Source: Chlamydoabsidia padenii (lineage: Eukaryota; Mucoromycota; Mucoromycetes; Mucorales; Cunninghamellaceae). From it: a DNA stretch of 64,000 bases. The stretch is taken from positions 186,001 to 250,000 of the forward strand of contig JAIWND010000020.1 in NCBI GenBank assembly GCA_025330725.1, given 5' to 3'. The first letter of the stretch is position 1, and each line of letters begins with the position of its first letter. The notes beneath the pieces were generated by a model. It was given only the letters and a program-made list of their open reading frames with translations, made no database searches and was not told where the DNA came from. Position numbers and translations under genes: made by a program. Below, piece after piece: positions 49,732 to 60,984 of this stretch.

Positions 49732-52400
49732 ATGTCCACCGAACCAGAATCTTCAATACGACCCTTCTCACACTTGTTTCCATCCATGGTGTCTAAAACA
49801 CCAGACATTGACAGCATTGATCGTTCTCCTTTGGAACAAACCAATAACAAGAGCAACCACACTGAACCCGATCCTGTCATCAACCAAGGTGTAGACTATG
49901 TCATTGTCTTTCGTTATCCTACTAAAACAACAGACGATCGTTTACAACAAGAAGAAAATGTAATTAACGGGTTTGAATCACTTGCCACCAAATTGACTCG
50001 TGCACAATTGTTTTTCCTTGTAAAACAAGGTCAAGAACGCGGTACTCTGCTTGTCTTGGTGGGATGTCCTCAGGCTCGATTATACAAGGAATACAAAGCA
50101 CAAAGGTAAAAGAGTAAAATAATAATAATAATAATAAAAAGGAGGATAGATACTAATACTAGTTGTTGTTTATAGGGCACGGGATTTCTTACTAGGCATC
50201 ACGGTGGAAAGTACGGATCTGGTGATGAACGAAGATGAACTCGAGCCAACATCACCCTTACGACAAGGTTTCACTGAAGCAGTCAAACTTCAATTAGTAT
50301 ATGATATCTTGACCTCTTCTGAAAAGAATGGTGGGGCTGATATCTCCCCTCATGTGGATCCTTTTGTGGAAAGTATCATGCCACTACATAATGACGATTT
50401 TAACAAGGTAAAAACTAACTGATCATCCCATCTCTTGACATGAAACTTACCTCTAGTCTTTTGTATACGTAGAAATGGATATCAACTTGGTCAAAGAAAT
50501 GGTTGATCGAAAATGATGATTTGTGTAATATCAGAAATCATTTTGGTGAAAAGGCAAGTGAATTAATTTAAAACTCTATGAAATGACTCGATTGTAAACT
50601 ATTATTCATTAGATTGCCTTTTACTTTGCGTTTGTCCAATTCTACTTTCTTTGGTTAATGATTCCTGCTGGTCTTGGTGTACTAAATTATTTTACTCACA
50701 GCAATACTTTATGTATCTGGTACTCAATCTCCATGTTAATCTGGGGCATCACTTTTACGGAAATGTGGAAACGGAAACAGATGGAATTGGCGGTCCAATG
50801 GGGTGTACTCAACTGCTCCAAACACGAAAAGCAACGGTCGGCATTCAAGGGCGATAAGACGGTGGCAGATCAAATCACTGGTGAAGAAATGCCTTTTGTG
50901 CCTGCATGGAAGATCATCTTGCGTCGTACTCTGACTATACCTGCCGTTGCTCTCGGTGCTGGTTTTTTAATGGTCATCGTTGGTCTGGTATTTGTCCTTC
51001 AACTCTTTCTTCACGAATATTACACTGGTCCATTCCAACAGTTCTTGGTAATTAATTTGGCACTAAAGTCATCCACGTGTTTTCTAATGACGCTCTTTTG
51101 TTTTATTTTTTTAGCACTATGCTCCTACAGTAGGTTACGTGCTTTTAATTCCAACCATGTCTGGTATTTATAGTAAATGGGTACGCCTGTTGACCAATTG
51201 GGAAATGCATCAAACTGAAACTTCTTGGGAATACAATTATACTCAAAAGATCTTTGTCGCCAACTTTTTGGTCAGTTATCTCTCTCTGTTTTTTATTGCT
51301 TGGATCTATATTCCTTTTGGTGACCATGTCCTTCCTTATCTCAATGAATTCAACATTAGTCATGATCATAAAAAGGTGGATTTTCAACGACTTCAAGATC
51401 AATTGGTATATTTTGTTGTCACTGGGCAAATCGTTGGGTTTTTGTTGGAAATGGTGGTGCCTTTTATATTATCTTTGGTAATGCCAAAGGCCAAAAAGGT
51501 GGTACATTCGATCAACAAAAAGAAGGAAGACAATGATACTACATCTACTTCGACAACCGATATCTCCTTGTCACCTGAAGACGATACGGAATTCACCAAA
51601 AAGTTACACCGTGAAACTGGATTGGATGAATACAACATTTATACCGATTATGTGGAAATGGTCATTCAGGTAAAAATAGGGGAGCTTAGTCAAATTGCAA
51701 TCATTGGACACTCAACTTTATATATATATATATATCTAGTTTGGGTATGTCTCCATGTTTTCCCCGGTGTGGCCATTGACTGCATTATGCTGTGTTGCTA
51801 ATAATTGGGTGGAACTTCGATCAGATGCTGTCAAGATTTGTAAATACACAAGGTAATAATGAATAGGAAGAAAAAAAACGATGATCACAAGACTCAACCA
51901 TGATTTTGTTATATATAAAAAAAGACGCCCCATTCCACTTCGTGCTGAAAACATCGGCCCCTGGCTACGAAATATGGCAAGTACTTTTTATCATCATCAT
52001 CAAGGTTAATCTCATCTCCCCTTTTTATTAGGAAACCATTGTATGGCTATCTTCGATCACCATGGGCTCCTTTGCTTACCTATTCCACCCTACCACTGAT
52101 CTCCACTCATCTTATGTCCCACTTTATACCTTGATGTCCATCCTTTTATCTGAACACCTCTTTGCTGGTCTTCGCCTTGCTATCCAATCTATCATCTCGG
52201 TCATCCCAAGCTGGCCTGATTTGCGAATCAAAAAGGAAGATTACAAGATCAAACAAAACTGGTTGCAACGACTACATGGTACCAAGTCTCTGGATGAAAA
52301 AATCAAACTTGATCCAATGGCAGGACAATGGGGGGTGGATTCGAACGAAAGGATACAAGCGGCTATACAGTTGGTGATAAACCAATTCAAATCTGCCTAA
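49732..52400 (+). CDS. TMEM16/anoctamin family membrane protein (lipid scramblase type)
   Basis: Eight exons: 49732-50105, 50176-50407, 50473-50553, 50613-51047, 51115-51669, 51740-51852, 51925-51976, 52032-52400; total 736 residues, the size of fungal scramblases such as nhTMEM16. Introns 3 (50554-50612) and 7 (51977-52031) both need GC donors (gcaagt) to keep the frame. The cytosolic N-terminal alpha/beta domain (YVIVFRYPTKTTDDRL) is followed by EKIAFYFAFVQFYFLWLMIP (TM1), EMWKRKQMELAVQWG (a family motif), and about nine more helices including the pore region with NWEMHQTETSWEYNYTQKIF and FGYVSMFSPVWPLTALCCV. The C-terminus is a short basic tail without the long Ist2 extension. Probably Ca2+-activated scrambling at ER or plasma membrane. 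The upstream in-frame ATG at 49666 is less likely. Confidence 0.92.
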
Positions 52401-52624
52401 TGATAGTGTATGTACAATTAGTGCTAGCAAATACTCTCTTCTTTTGAATATCAACTTTTATAATAAAAACTATTTTTTTGTACTTGACTTTGTTTGTCTC
52501 TTCCTTTAATTGCACTGGTGGACCATTGTGGATTTGCATGATCTTCTGGACCTCCAAATTTCGCCATGATACCTTTTTAAATCCCGCCAGTGAATTTGGC
52601 TTTTAAAAACACTGGTGGATGCCC

Positions 52625-52665
<41 letters not shown>

Positions 52666-52706
52666 CCATCGCTCAATTACATTCATCAACTACTTTCAAT
52701 TAAATA
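52401..52706. promoter_or_regulatory. EMC7 promoter region
   Basis: 306 bases between tandem genes. It contains TTTTTAAATCCCGCC (52574-52588), a reverse copy of the recurrent motif, and the 38-base T tract at 52628-52665 just before the EMC7 start. Confidence 0.5.
52628..52665 (+). repeat. 38-base poly-T tract upstream of EMC7
   Basis: Uninterrupted T run on the sense strand, ending about 41 bases before the EMC7 start codon. Confidence 0.8.
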
Positions 52707-53755
52707 ATGGCTCGTCATCTTGTATTGGCGTTGTCATTGCTCATTTCATGGTATGTATTAACTAGTTGTGAAATAAAAAAAGATTCGATAATGTATTAAA
52801 CTCTTCATTGTTTATAGTTTGCTCACAGGCTTTGCTCATGCGGTGCAGGTCCAAGGCCAATTGGTGACCAATGGTATACTTACAGGTAACAAGTGGAAAA
52901 AAGTATAACCACTTATTTGATACTAACGTCATTTACTATTACTACTGCTTTTTTTTCTTTCTGATTAGATGTAAGACGATTGCGACCATCAACAAAGGTG
53001 TCTCTCAGTGGCATCTACTCTACGTTTGTACAAAGTGATGGATCCTTCATCTTGTAAGATTAATCTACCCTTAATGAACGACAAAACGAACCATTGATCC
53101 AACTCTATTGTTTTTGTTTTATAGTACTAATGTGGCACCTGGATCCTACTTGTTAGAAGTAAACAATATTGACTATATCTTCCCCAAGGTAAGCAAATCT
53201 CTCTCTCTCTCTCTCTCTTTTTTTTTTAATATGGTCCCTACTAACCCTCTTCATGTATAGTTACGTGTCGACGTCAAGGAAAATGTAGTGGAAGGAGCTT
53301 ATGCTGGTTTGGGTGTGGGATGGGATAAGACGGGTTATTCTATTCCCCATCCTTTCGTTTTACGTGCCAAAGCAGACGCTGACTACTTTATGGTAAGAAA
53401 GAAAAAAGTTGCAAGGATTATGTCTTTATTAACCAACACGTATGATAGGAACGACAAGGATTCAATGTCATGGGCATGTTTAAAAACCCCATGTTCCTTA
53501 TGCTTGGCTTCAGTGCTATTATGATGTTAGTGATGCCAAAGATGCTCAAGAACTTGGGTATGACAATCATATATATATATAAAAGGGGGATTGCTAACTT
53601 TTTGTATACATATAATAGACCCAGAAGCACTTCAGGATGCGACACAAAGTCAAGCCGATGCTCAAAATTTGATCAATGATATGCCAACCAGTCTCTCCCA
53701 AATGTTTGCCAAAGCTCAACAACAAGCCCAAGAACATGTCCAACAGCGTCGTTAA
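52707..53755 (+). CDS. EMC7: ER membrane protein complex subunit 7
   Basis: EMC inserts and folds transmembrane segments at the ER. Seven exons: 52707-52750, 52818-52885, 52969-53053, 53125-53188, 53261-53392, 53449-53557, 53619-53755; total 212 residues. A signal peptide (LVLALSLLISCLLTGFAHA) precedes the lumenal beta-sandwich: VQGQLVTNGILTDVRRLRPS, KVSLSGIYSTFVQSDGSFIF, NVAPGSYLLEV and FPKLRVDV. The membrane-proximal FNVMGMFKNPMFLMLGFSAI continues as one transmembrane helix, and the C-terminal tail is Gln/Ala rich, ending QQRR. Length and order match EMC7. Confidence 0.93.
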
Positions 53756-54448
53756 TCTTTGGTGTCCTGCTTTTTTTTTTATCCTTTAGATAGATTGTTG
53801 TATAGCATTACCTTTCAAACCTTTTTAATAAAACACTCTTTATATATCAATGTATATGTCTAATCCAACGAATGATGGTGATAAATAGGCTACAAATCAT
53901 ATACATGTATATAATACATAGATCAACTTGATAAATAAAAAGGGTGTCTCACTTTACTTTTTGTTCTTTATAATGGGTTAGGAACTCACTTCTTCAAACT
54001 CTATACGAAATCATACAATGACAATGACCATATATTCAAAACCCGCCTTCTTTGTTGGGACTATCTCCTATTTGTGTTAGAGAAAGGACTCAACTATTCA
54101 CATTGACTCAACTTTTTTTTTTTTACTCAAAAAGACATCCAAAGGTGTGATCTCTTTCCACCATACATCTATCTTGGTCCCTTTTGACTATTCAAGCGTC
54201 ATCATTCATGCAGGTCATCTATTTCAAACACCGACATATTTGGAACAGACGTGTGCATCCATGCCTGTGTTAGCCCATGATTGTGCAGTACAGTATCTTA
54301 TACTGTAGCACTGTTTCCGATACCGTCCACCTATTTTCTATCCATCACATTATTATAGTCATAAAAAAAAAGGTTTACAAGACATATACAAAGAGGTTTT
54401 TATTAAGGTGAATGTTTTTTTTTTTAAAAAAAAAGTATACCGCACAAA
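53756..54448. other. Convergent intergenic region (EMC7 / F-box gene)
   Basis: No gene in about 690 bases. AT-rich, with polyadenylation-like sites at both ends and an AAAACCCGCC box near 54039. Confidence 0.4.
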
Positions 54449-55162
54449 TTATACTACACTCAAGAGAGTAGACCAATTAAGCTCCAAAGCTGAAATGGGT
54501 TCAAGTCGAACTAAAGCCAAATTATGTGAATCAAGTTGAAGGCATTTATGATGTCTACGTCTTGGACGATAGAGCAAAGGACAAGATATAATGATCACTC
54601 TACTAAGCCTAGTGCAGTCCTTCATTAGTTGCCGCATGCCTCGATTACTGACCAAACCATTTCTAACTAGTCTGAGACATCGCAAGTTGAGACAGTACTG
54701 ACCAAGCGCCATCAAAGACATATTCGTGATCCGTTTAATATTCCACAAGTGGCATGATTTCAAATGAGGACACCGCTGAGCAATATGCTTGAAGCCAACG
54801 TCAGTAATGGTGAGAGAGCGTAGAATCAACATTTCCACCAGATGAGCATAATTCAGTATGGAGACAATATTGTTCACCTGATCTCCATACTTGAATTCAA
54901 GTCGACGGATATGTTGGCCAAGAGGATAGGGTCGTAGAGGTTGAGTTGTGTTCTGACGTAGTATCATCAATATAGTAACTGCCGCATCTGCAATATGTTG
55001 AGTATTATAGTTTTTCGGCATGGGTGAACGCCAGAGTTGGTTAACTGCCATGCTGTACATGTGTTTGTTGACGAGTACGACTTGTAACAGATGCTCTGGT
55101 GAGCTGAAATTATCCAATATCGTACCAAGTATTTCGTTAGGTAGTCGTTCAATTTGAGACAT
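54449..55162 (-). CDS. F-box protein with leucine-rich repeats
   Basis: Single exon, 237 residues. The F-box is at residues 3-48 (IERLPNEILGTILDNFSSPE, then LLQVVLVNKHMYSMAVNQLW), and the rest contains AMN1-like leucine-rich repeats: LVEMLILRSLTITDVGFKHI, CPHLKSCHLWNIKRITNMSL, then CLNLRCLRLVRNGLVSNRGM. F-box proteins recruit substrates to SCF ubiquitin ligases through Skp1; the substrate is unknown. The protein is short for the class, but no continuing exon was found. An upstream in-frame ATG (55210) would add a Phe-run leader and is unlikely. A TCGGGGCTTGAACGC element is about 70-85 bases upstream. Confidence 0.85.
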   Translation of the reverse strand: MSQIERLPNEILGTILDNFSSPEHLLQVVLVNKHMYSMAVNQLWRSPMPKNYNTQHIADAAVTILMILRQNTTQPLRPYPLGQHIRRLEFKYGDQVNNIVSILNYAHLVEMLILRSLTITDVGFKHIAQRCPHLKSCHLWNIKRITNMSLMALGQYCLNLRCLRLVRNGLVSNRGMRQLMKDCTRLSRVIIISCPLLYRPRRRHHKCLQLDSHNLALVRLEPISALELNWSTLLSVV

Positions 55163-55585
55163 AATAAAAAAAAAGAAGAAGAAGGAGGAAAAGAAAAAAG
55201 TTGGTTTCATTCACATAAATCAAAGATTCCCAATCGGGGCTTGAACGCATACTAGATCTCAATGGCAGAGCACATCACCCTGATCATTTTTTTACGTGAA
55301 ACATGATATATAATACAGTAAAGAGAGAGAGAACGGTGACAGGCCCTTTGAATTCTATTGGTGGCGAAGAGAACTAGCCAATTCATCTCTCTCTCTTTTT
55401 CAAGCGTAGATCAGTATGGTGTAGGTATTGATAAAATGCATTATATACTCTAGCATTGATGTGATATCTCTTCTCCCAAAAAAAGACAATGGCGGGATTT
55501 AAAATTGATTTTTTTTGTTGTTGTTGCTCTGGGCGCTTCATCGTCTCTTTCTTCCTTCTCTCAATCCATCAACGAATCGAACAAG
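55163..55585. promoter_or_regulatory. Divergent promoter region, F-box gene and CWC2
   Basis: About 420 bases with both promoters. It carries a tRNA-3'-half-like stretch (55230-55290, minus strand) that includes a B-box-like GCGTTCAAGCCCC, and the GGCGGGATTTAAAA element at 55491-55504, 82-95 bases before CWC2. Confidence 0.5.
55491..55504. promoter_or_regulatory. Recurrent GGCGGGATTTAAAA element upstream of CWC2
   Basis: Identical over 14 bases to the copies at 26512-26525 and 57557-57570; 82-95 bases before the CWC2 start codon. Confidence 0.5.
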
Positions 55586-56927
55586 ATGCCTCCAGCAAGA
55601 CAACAAGTAAGAACAAGAAAGAATCAAAATGACCTTTTACATTATAAAGCAGGAAATTCTCACCTCTTCTTTTGTATAGATCGATAAAGCAACACTTGAC
55701 GCCTACATTAGAGAAAAACAACCTGAAGGTGGGACTTATAATATCTGGCACAATCGTTATTCAGGCTTGGAACGGGATTGGTCAAAGAAAGGGTAAGAAA
55801 CATTGACACATGATGATTAGATGTTGTTGACTAATGACTTGATATATCGACTAGTGCTCATGCCAAGTTTCGTTGTGATCCTGCACGGGATTCTGGTACA
55901 ACGGCTGGTTCAAGGAATCCTAATGCTTACTTTTGTGTCTACTTTGCTAAAGGCATGTGTGCTCAAGGTGCAAAGTGTTCCATGTGGCATCGTGTACCTA
56001 CCCTTCAAGATGAAATTGAAACCACTGTGGATTGCTTTGGACGTGATAAATTCAGGTAAGACAAAAAAAAAAAAAAATAATCTTGAACCAAGTACCTTAC
56101 TCACTCCTTGTATTGCTTACCTATAGCGACTTTCGACAAGATATGGGTGGTGTCGGTGGATTCTCCACCACCAACAAGACTCTTTATATTGGTCGAATCA
56201 CGGATGTGAATGAAAAAACAGTACGGAAACATTTTGGTCAATGGGGTGAGATTGCACGGATCCATATACTTCGACAACGTGGGGTAGCGTTTGTGGATTA
56301 CAAATCAAGAATGAATGCTGAATTCGCCAAGGAAGCCATGATGAATCAAAGTCTAGATAACAAGGAAACGATCAATGTTAGGTAAGGACAAAGGTGGATA
56401 ATAAAAGTAGGTGAACTGACTCTCTTTTTGTGTGTAGATGGGCCACTGAAACACAATTACAACGTGATCGTGTCTTTCAAGATTTGGTAGTAGATGATCC
56501 TCGATTCCAGACAGACGAAACACAGACCGATGATTACCCGACGGAACAACAAGACTTTGAATCGGAACTTCCTGTAGAATACACCACACAGAAACGGACC
56601 ATGGAAGAAACTGGATTGGATGACATTAAACGACAAAAACGACTAGGTGAAGAAGAGATCGAACATGATTCGTCCTCTGAATATACTGAAGAACAATTAC
56701 AACAACAATACTATCAAGAATACTACAAGCAACAGGCAGCAGCGGCAGCAGCAGAACAAGTAGCATCTGATAAAGGTAGTCTTATTCCTCAAAATATCCT
56801 TCATTCTTTAAAACAATTATCTGGAAACAAACCATTGTCAACAACAACAACAACAACAGCAACGAAACCAGCCGCAACTGGATTGGGTGGATTGGCTGAT
56901 TATGGTAGTGATAGTGATAGTGATTAG
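55586..56927 (+). CDS. CWC2: Pre-mRNA-splicing factor Cwc2
   Basis: Cwc2 is an NTC-associated protein that contacts U6 snRNA near the catalytic core of the spliceosome. Five exons: 55586-55606, 55680-55792, 55855-56055, 56127-56381, 56438-56927; total 359 residues. Order of features: Torus domain (GGTYNIWHNRYSGLERDWSK, about residues 25-45), CCCH zinc finger with C-x7-C-x5-C-x3-H spacing (FCVYFAKGMCAQGAKCSMWH), the connector, and an RRM (KTLYIGRITDVNEKTVRKHF, then GVAFVDYKSRMNAEFAKEAM). WATETQLQRD follows the RRM as in Cwc2 homologues. The C-terminus is Gln/Ala/Thr-rich and ends DYGSDSDSD. Confidence 0.95.
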
Positions 56928-57766
56928 TATATAGATCATCCTCTTTTATCTTGTTTTTATGTTGGTTTAATAAATGGGATCTTGTCCATGTCTACACTGG
57001 CTTCTGTCGTATCCGGCATTGTTTATTTTTTTTTTTTTTATTGATTGATTACATAGGGTAATCAAGTCAGGTTTTTTATTTTTTATTTTTGAAGAGATGT
57101 TCGATTAATCACGTTTTTATTTTTTTTTATGATCGGGATTCAAATATCCAGATCAGTTTTTTATTTATTTTGGAATTGTGAACACAAGAAAGAGACCAGC
57201 CAACCAGGATTCGTATATCGAAAGAAATGAAGCTGTGTTATCATTAATCATTTTTCTTTTTTAACAAGCGTGGTGGTAATCTGATATTTCTTTTTTCTTT
57301 ACTCTTATTTTTATAATAAAAGGTTACTTTCAAACTCGTATTCCATATACTACTCTTATATCACACCAACACCATTCACACCCAATGACTTTTCACCCTA
57401 AAATGGTTAAAATTGAAGTCCGTGAGGTCAATGGAGTTATCTGATTGGATAAGAACAATAAAAACAGATTTTGAAATGTCAATACGATTTGAAACGGAGA
57501 TTGTATGTTGAATGATTCGTTTTTATTGGATCGACTGAAAAAGACCAAGTTGTAAGGGCGGGATTTAAAAGGTAAAACCAAGTTTAACACAAGTGACATT
57601 TTTATTAGAGATAAAATATAATGTAAAGAGTTTGTTTGTATGTATGTTTGATAAGTATTTCATAATATTAATGTATGGTTGTGTTAAATTTGATTGTATA
57701 AACATATTACTACTATAGGGCTAAAAAAAAAAACGTGGAGGATCAAGTCTATTCGTTTATAAATAC
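56928..57766. other. Intergenic region between CWC2 and the transposase-like gene
   Basis: No gene in about 840 bases. AT-rich with several T tracts. A GGCGGGATTTAAAA copy (57557-57570) lies here with no recognised gene start beside it, and CGGGATTCAAATA is at about 57134. Inverted repeats that could mark the end of a transposon were not found by eye. Confidence 0.4.
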
Positions 57767-60700
57767 CTACCGAAGATCGCAATTGTCCAAATACCAGGAG
57801 ACACCAAATTTATTGTGATTGACAATGTTTTGCTTGGATGAATTGACTATATGCATATCTAGGATGCATTCAGTTTGTAAAATATCCAAGTCATAATTGG
57901 ATCGAGAAGGGGTCGCTACCAAATAACCTAAATTATCTTTTCCTTCATTTCGATAGCGGATCACCTTCAACTTGTCGAGTTTCACCACCTTGCCACTAAA
58001 TAAGTCCTTATTAATACCACATTCATGGGAAAATACCGCAAAGGTGCCGTTCCTGATATTAGTGGGAGAGTCGTTGTTGTCGGCAAGTTCACGGGAGCTG
58101 TCGAGGAAGATTTCATAGAAGCGTTCGTTTTCATTAATGAAGTTCTTGATACCATTTCCACATGTCACGTTTGTAATTCCATCGTCAGTCCAAGAGCCAC
58201 CTTCAATGATATGTCGCAAAATAAGTCGTTTTCCAAAAATTCTGGCAAGATCACGAGAGATCGATTGTCGGTTTGTGTGTGCAATTGCTTCCCGGACAAA
58301 TTTGTTATACTGTTCCCCTTTCTCTGTTTCATAGTGTAGGGTGCATCCAAATCGAATGATATCATCAGCTAAGTGTTGTAGAAGGTGAGTCTTTGGCTTT
58401 GTCGAAAGAGATCCATATTGCGGGTGTTTCCAATCGTAAACAAATAGTTCCTTCGTCAAATTTGCAACGGCCTTCTTCACGGTTTCCACGTATTCATCCA
58501 GGTTGGCAGGTATTTTCTTTATAAAAACAAGAGAAGATAAAACCCCTAATGCATTAAATAGCTTACCTATATCTTGAATATCAGCGTAAGAAGGACCAGT
58601 GAATTCGTAAGTGATGACCTAAGGGAGGCATTGCATCAGTATCTTGAAGTCACGACCGAGGAATGAGCCACAATGAGTAAGTTTTGCCCGGAAAGTTCTT
58701 GTAAAACCACTTGATCCTTGATAGTCTTGTAGTCTTGATTCCAATTTACTGAGAAAATCTTTCTTGCTACCGATAACGTCTTTCACCAGATGTTCCACCA
58801 AGTACTTTGCGATACCTAGAGAGATAGTATGTAATACTTCCGCTGGTGTATCTGTTGAGTGATCAAATGAATCCAAATCGAGCAGCGGTCCAGCGCCTGT
58901 ATTCTTGTACTTGTAATCCTTATAAGTTGGCCCACCTTCAGGTCCACCGTCCAAAATAGTGTTAGGGTCATTGTTTACCGCTATGTACTGCTGTTTTAAC
59001 CTTGGTGTACGACATCCAACGAAAAGAGCTTCTAGTCCAATATTGCCCCGAGATGTCTTGAGCTGAAGCACTTCCGTATGTGTATTATCAATGACATTAT
59101 TCGTGTTGACCGCGGTTTTGCCTTTGGTGTCCTTCTTGATTTTGTAATTCCGTTGGTAGCATTTGCGGCATGGAAATAACGATGTGAGCCCATACATACC
59201 ACACAATTGCGAATGCCTAGGATTGTCAGCTGTAATACAAACCACAGGAGCCACCACCAATGCATCTTCGTTGTAAAGAGCAGAGTGCATAATGACTCCT
59301 TTTTCCAATTCGGCGAGATCTTGAGATAGAGTAGGTATCATATGCAGTGATGACAGGCCAGTATTGCAACGAACCCCGGCAATGAAGTTGATGTTTGTTC
59401 GTTTGTTTCGTTCATGTAATGGAAGAGCACCGCATACCATCGACCAGGTGTCATAGCGGTTGAACTGTTTCGGTATATTCCCAGAGGTGTCATCAGTGAA
59501 GAAGATTACAGGGACAATTTGGACCTTGTAGAATTTCCCAGTCTGGTTGCCATTGTCGTCCAAGATAGGTTTCTTCATAGAATGTTGTCCAAAGATAAGT
59601 TCTTTATGGCGATCATGGAGCTGCATTAACAAAGATCCGTCGGGCGTTTGAGAGAGACATTGCATCTGCTTGATGAATTGCTTGGACACGGTTGTAAGGA
59701 AATTGCATGTTTGAGTGGCGAAGACACGGGTTTGCACGACACAAAAAGGAGAGGAATTGTTCGGTTGGTGTACCTGTATTTCGTAACCTTGAGCCATAAC
59801 AGTACCATTGAGAAAATAATACCTGTCTAACAAAAAGTGATTAGTTTTTTCTATATCACGCACTACAATCAAATCACCAACCCAATAATCCACCCCGCCG
59901 ATTGTCATTACCGGATGTTGGAAGAGATGATGTTGTCGCCATTTTGTGCCTTGTTGAAGAGAAGTAGCAGAACCAATTGTGTCATCAGGAAGGGCAGATA
60001 TGTATGGTGACTTTCTGGGATTGTCGACCAAAAGACGTAAAACCGATGAAGGAAGATTGATATAAAAGGTTTCCTTTGTTGCTGTCATTGCTGCTGCTGC
60101 TGCTGCTGCTGCTGTTGTTGTTGTTGGTGGTGGTGGTGTTATATTGGTAACGGATTTTTGAGGCTTCAGGATTTCCACTTCGACAGATGAAGACTTGAAT
60201 GTAGGAATGTTGTTTTTCTTCCGGGTGCCAAAGTTGATAAGTGCATCCAATTTCGGTATTTCGAATGGCGCGGCTCCTGCTTCACCTTTCAGTTTCACCA
60301 TCAATTCCACTAGATACATCACCTTCTTGAGAGTGCGTTGTGACACCGGTTCGTCATCACCGTGTATAAAGGCATGAAGTATCATCGTTTGCAAGTTGGG
60401 GAAAGGATATGTCGAGCCTTCGTTATCCATCTGGAACGTTGTGACATCTTCGTTAGTAGCTGAACCTAGATCACCACCATCGTCGTCATTATCATCACCG
60501 GATTCATCCAATAGCCTGAATCGAGAAGTAAATGGTTCCAGTATATCTTCTTCATCGTTGTCGGTATTATTGCCAGCACCAAGAACTTCGTCGTCAACAC
60601 CACCGACATTTTCACCAGCACGGAAACCATTGTCCAGAGAGTTACCACCCATCGCAGTTTCAGAATCACGCATTATACAGTCGTCCGCGGCATTGTCCAC

Positions 60701-60876
60701 CATGACAGAATCGTCCACAGGCGAGACCACTTGACAGACCTGCATATTTGTAATATGTTTGTGGGATTTCAAGTGTTTATCCAAGACCGACTTTCTCTTC
60801 GTTTCAAGTCCACAAGGCGTGCACACGAATTCACGGCGTAATATATCTGTTGAATAATCGTTCTTCTTCCTTTTTT

Positions 60877-60934
<58 letters not shown>

Positions 60935-60946
60935 ATTGTTAACCAT
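57767..60946 (-). pseudogene. Transposase-like (CACTA/KDZ-type fold) gene with one in-frame stop
   Basis: From the ATG at 60946 one frame runs to a TAG at 58621-58619 and then continues without frame change for about 283 codons to a stop at 57767. A low-complexity (SN)n leader is followed by a C2H2-like finger (FVCTPCGLETKRKSVLDKHL..H), an acidic region, and the conserved part: VPVIFFTDDTSGNIPKQFNR, ADNPRHSQLCGMYG, CRKCY and TPAEVLHTISLGIAKYLVEH. After the stop come LSTKPKTHLLQHLADDIIRF and YNKFVREAIAHTNR. This is the pattern of large transposase-derived fungal proteins related to CACTA/Tnp2 or KDZ elements, recalled from memory. Protein sequence is otherwise well preserved, so decay is recent, or the stop is read through. 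Confidence 0.6.
60880..60946 (-). repeat. GTTGCT microsatellite encoding (Ser-Asn)n
   Basis: About ten copies of the hexamer GTTGCT (plus strand) encode the Ser-Asn run at the N-terminus of the transposase-like protein. Confidence 0.85.
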
Positions 60947-60984
60947 GTTGGAGGACGAAAAGATTTGAAGAAGAAAGAAAATGA

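Noticed and set aside
58619..58700. An intron that would remove the in-frame TAG of the transposase-like gene
   Set aside because: The acceptor-like TTAG is present, but no GT or GC donor at a workable distance keeps the frame; the only candidate would be a 38-base intron.
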